Part shown: piece after piece, positions 5,767 through 7,520 of the stretch | Numbering within the stretch: the stretch's first letter is position 1 | Layout of the letters: each line of letters starts with the position of its first letter | Origin: an uncultured Clostridia bacterium | GTDB taxonomy: Bacteria > Bacillota > Clostridia > Lachnospirales > Lachnospiraceae | NCBI GenBank assembly: GCA_946614685.1 | Contig: CAMOHF010000046.1 | Coordinates: 1 to 7,520 of the forward strand | DNA length: 7,520 nt | Direction of reading: 5' to 3' | Translations under genes and position numbers: made by a program | Notes under the pieces: generated by a model | Databases searched by the model: none | What the model saw: only the letters and a program-made list of their open reading frames with translations | What the model was told of the DNA's origin: nothing

Positions 5767-6783
5767 TTATCTCCTTCTGAATTTCTCCTCGGGATGAGAG
5801 GAAAGTCTCTCGCGTCCGGAGGGCGTTTCCCAGGGTTCCTTGTCCGGTCCCTTTGCATAAAGGCCGTGCACATTTCCCCAAAGCGGTCTTAAGTGCGGTG
5901 AGATCTGATAGTGCTTCTTGATCTCATCGAAGAAGGTTGTCTCCCGGATCCCCTCCGTCTGGTACAGGTCTCTCGCATAACCCCAGAGGTTCTTAAAATC
6001 GGAAAGCCTCTGACGGTTTGCACGAAATACCTGATGATAGGCGAAGTAATACCGAACCAGTGACGGGTACAGTCGAATGTCCGTATCCGTGATGTAGTCG
6101 CCGAAGAGAAATCTCCGCTTCTCCAGATGCTCCTCGAGGAAATCCAGCGCTTCAAAAAGTCTGTTGTATCCCCGCTCGTACTGTGCCTGTGACCTCGCGA
6201 ATCCGCATTTGTAGAATCCCTCGTTCACTCTTGTAAAGACGTACCGGTTCAGGTTCTCGATATCCTCTCGGATATCCTCCGGATAGAGCACCGGCGCATT
6301 TTCCTTGTGGAACTTCTCCCATGCGGTGTTTAAATACTGCGGAATGTAGTAATGGTTGTTATTCACGACCTTCTTCGTTGCAACCTCCACGATGGAGGGA
6401 ACCGTGGACCGTCCGGTAAAGGACGGATCGGTGTTTAAGTAGAGTTCATGCAGCGAATGTACCTGAAGGACCGGGTCCACCTCTCCCGGATCTTCTGAGA
6501 ACACCCATCCGGTGGGCGTGCGCAGGATTCCGGTCGTGCCGAGGCTGATCACCTTGTCGAGCCCGAGCAGCTTCCAGGTGATCACCACCTTGTGTGCGTG
6601 GGGACAACCCGGCATCCAGATGAGGCGGTAGCGATCGGCCTCTACCGGGGCCTCTCCCTCACCGTCACCGAAGAGGGTCTGGAAGACGAAATCTCTCGTC
6701 TTGATCTCTCCGTCCGCGCCGATCTGTTCCTTAAATGTCTGTTCAAAATATTCGATTCCTTTAAATTCCGTATTTACGGGCAT
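5767..6783 (-). CDS. Glutathionyl-hydroquinone reductase-like protein (xi-class GST, YqjG/ECM4 family)
   Basis: A 338-residue cytoplasmic thiol-transferase-like protein. Xi-class enzymes use an active-site Cys and a thiol to strip glutathione from S-conjugates. The thioredoxin-fold half has RLIWMPGCPHAHKV with Cys60 at the catalytic position of the family's CPWAHR motif. The cis-Pro loop STVPS (126-130) and the GWVFSEDPG and YLNTDPSFTGR blocks are also family features. The helical half has RRFLFGDYITDTDIRLYPSLVRYYFAY (about 223-249) and KNLWGYARDLYQ. Start 6783 is set by AGGAGTG, 6 nt away; a 29-residue longer frame would run into the preceding gene. The family's NES(A/S) segment, whose Glu-Ser binds the gamma-glutamyl end of glutathione, reads N-N-H here (N142-N143-H144). 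The true thiol may therefore differ. It follows the ABC ATPase by 16 bp. Confidence 0.9.
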   Translation of the reverse strand: MPVNTEFKGIEYFEQTFKEQIGADGEIKTRDFVFQTLFGDGEGEAPVEADRYRLIWMPGCPHAHKVVITWKLLGLDKVISLGTTGILRTPTGWVFSEDPGEVDPVLQVHSLHELYLNTDPSFTGRSTVPSIVEVATKKVVNNNHYYIPQYLNTAWEKFHKENAPVLYPEDIREDIENLNRYVFTRVNEGFYKCGFARSQAQYERGYNRLFEALDFLEEHLEKRRFLFGDYITDTDIRLYPSLVRYYFAYHQVFRANRQRLSDFKNLWGYARDLYQTEGIRETTFFDEIKKHYQISPHLRPLWGNVHGLYAKGPDKEPWETPSGRERLSSHPEEKFRRR

Positions 6784-6799
6784 AATGTTCACTCCTGAC

Positions 6800-7520
6800 T
6801 TAGATGATATATTCCGGAGCCTGCGTCTTATGAAGGCCTCCCTTGTTTCTTTGCAAATCAATTTCTGCATGTGCGAAGCAGGATACCCAGTGTCCTTCTC
6901 CCACTTCGGTCAGTGCAGGTTCCTCGCTGCGACATCGCTCTGTCGCATAGGGACAGCGTTCTGCAGAGGGACAGCCTTTCGGCGGATTGATATGCGAGGG
7001 AGGATCGATGTTTTCCTGGTCCGCAACCGTTCCCTCCTTACCGAGATCCACCACGTCATTGGACTTCATCAAAAGTGCCGTGTAAGGATGGCGATAATCC
7101 GAAAGCAATGTCTCCGTGTCCGCATACTCAACGATGCGTCCGAAGTACATCACCGCGATCCTTGTGCTTAAAAATGCGACGCTCGCCATATCATGTGATA
7201 TGAAGAGATAGGAGGTACGATTCGCCTCCTGCAGACGCTTCAGGAGATTCATTACCTGCCCCCTGACCGATACGTCAAGTGCCGATACCGGCTCGTCTAA
7301 AATGAGGAGCTTCGGATCATCGATCAGCGCGCGTGCGATAGCGATTCTCTGTCTCTGTCCGCCGGAAAACTCCTTTGGATAACGACTTCTGTAATCATCC
7401 GCAAGGCCCACGCGGGACAGGATCTTCTTCACGCGCTCTTTGATCTCTGCCGGTGAATACTTCCTGGAGATCACCAGAGGTTCCGCCAGGATTTCTTCGA
7501 TCGTCATCGACGGATCCAGG
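6800..7520 (-). CDS. Oligopeptide/dipeptide ABC transporter ATP-binding protein, 5' end missing
   Basis: The C-terminal 239 or so residues of an OppF/DppF/GsiA-type ATPase; the frame stays open to the window edge (…LDPSMTIEEILAEP), so the Walker A region lies outside. Visible elements are the ABC signature SGGQRQRIAIARAL, Walker B LLILDEP with the D-loop SALD, and the H-loop SHD. The oligopeptide C-terminal domain follows: RHPYTALLMKS then GCPSAERCPYATERC and HWVSC. Its four conserved cysteines bind an Fe-S cluster in a characterised mycobacterial Opp transporter. It energises import of peptides or similar solutes through permeases presumably encoded upstream. It heads the visible part of the GST-flavoprotein-ferredoxin operon, while a family 5 binding protein lies in the next operon. 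Confidence 0.95.
   Translation of the reverse strand, partial: LDPSMTIEEILAEPLVISRKYSPAEIKERVKKILSRVGLADDYRSRYPKEFSGGQRQRIAIARALIDDPKLLILDEPVSALDVSVRGQVMNLLKRLQEANRTSYLFISHDMASVAFLSTRIAVMYFGRIVEYADTETLLSDYRHPYTALLMKSNDVVDLGKEGTVADQENIDPPSHINPPKGCPSAERCPYATERCRSEEPALTEVGEGHWVSCFAHAEIDLQRNKGGLHKTQAPEYII

Noticed and set aside
5763..5873. N-terminal extension of the helical GST gene to 5873
   Set aside because: It would overlap the preceding gene by over 100 bp and has no good ribosome site, while ATG 5762 has AGAAGGAGA directly upstream.
6784..6870. N-terminal extension of the GHR-like gene to 6870
   Set aside because: It would overlap the ATPase coding end, and ATG 6783 has a clear AGGAGTG at proper spacing.

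Overview
The window looks like chromosomal DNA from an anaerobic Gram-positive bacterium of the Bacillota, most likely a Clostridia/Lachnospiraceae-type organism. The evidence is roughly balanced base composition, very strong AAGGAGG-type ribosome binding sites, a lipoprotein solute-binding protein, an 8Fe ferredoxin and a ferredoxin-linked flavoprotein. The taxonomic call is an inference from style, not from a marker gene. Every convincing gene lies on the minus strand, so the region is read from high to low coordinates.

Upstream transcription unit (7520 to about 3020): the 3' part of an oligopeptide/dipeptide-type ABC transporter ATPase (6800-7520), a xi-class glutathionyl-hydroquinone-reductase-like GST (5767-6783), a second protein that is only the helical GST domain (5247-5762), an AprA/FrdA-type FAD oxidoreductase (3420-5219), a 103-bp spacer holding a palindromic repeat-like element, and a 72-residue 2x[4Fe-4S] ferredoxin (3098-3316). 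It closes with an intrinsic terminator (stem 3033-3061).

Downstream transcription unit (about 2982 to 1, continuing beyond the window): a good sigma-A promoter (-35 TGGACA, 17 bp, -10 TATACT) with dyads over the -35 box and the start site. Next comes an untracked 25-codon leader ORF (2860-2937) with a perfect Shine-Dalgarno and the C-terminal sequence MCASCCCCCR. It is followed by a family 5 solute-binding lipoprotein (1159-2799), a GNAT acetyltransferase (712-1146) and cysteine synthase (1-698, 3' end missing).

The polycysteine leader upstream of an operon ending in cysK is the most striking observation. It suggests cysteine-responsive control by ribosome behaviour at Cys codons, rather than the T-box or SAM riboswitch usual in Bacillota. 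Taken together, the genes read as a system that imports an organosulfur compound or cysteine-containing peptide/conjugate, processes it with thiol-transferase-like and flavin/Fe-S redox enzymes, and fixes the released sulfur into cysteine. The substrate is not determined by the sequence. The GST-like protein has lost the Glu-Ser pair that recognises glutathione in its family, which raises the possibility of a different thiol.
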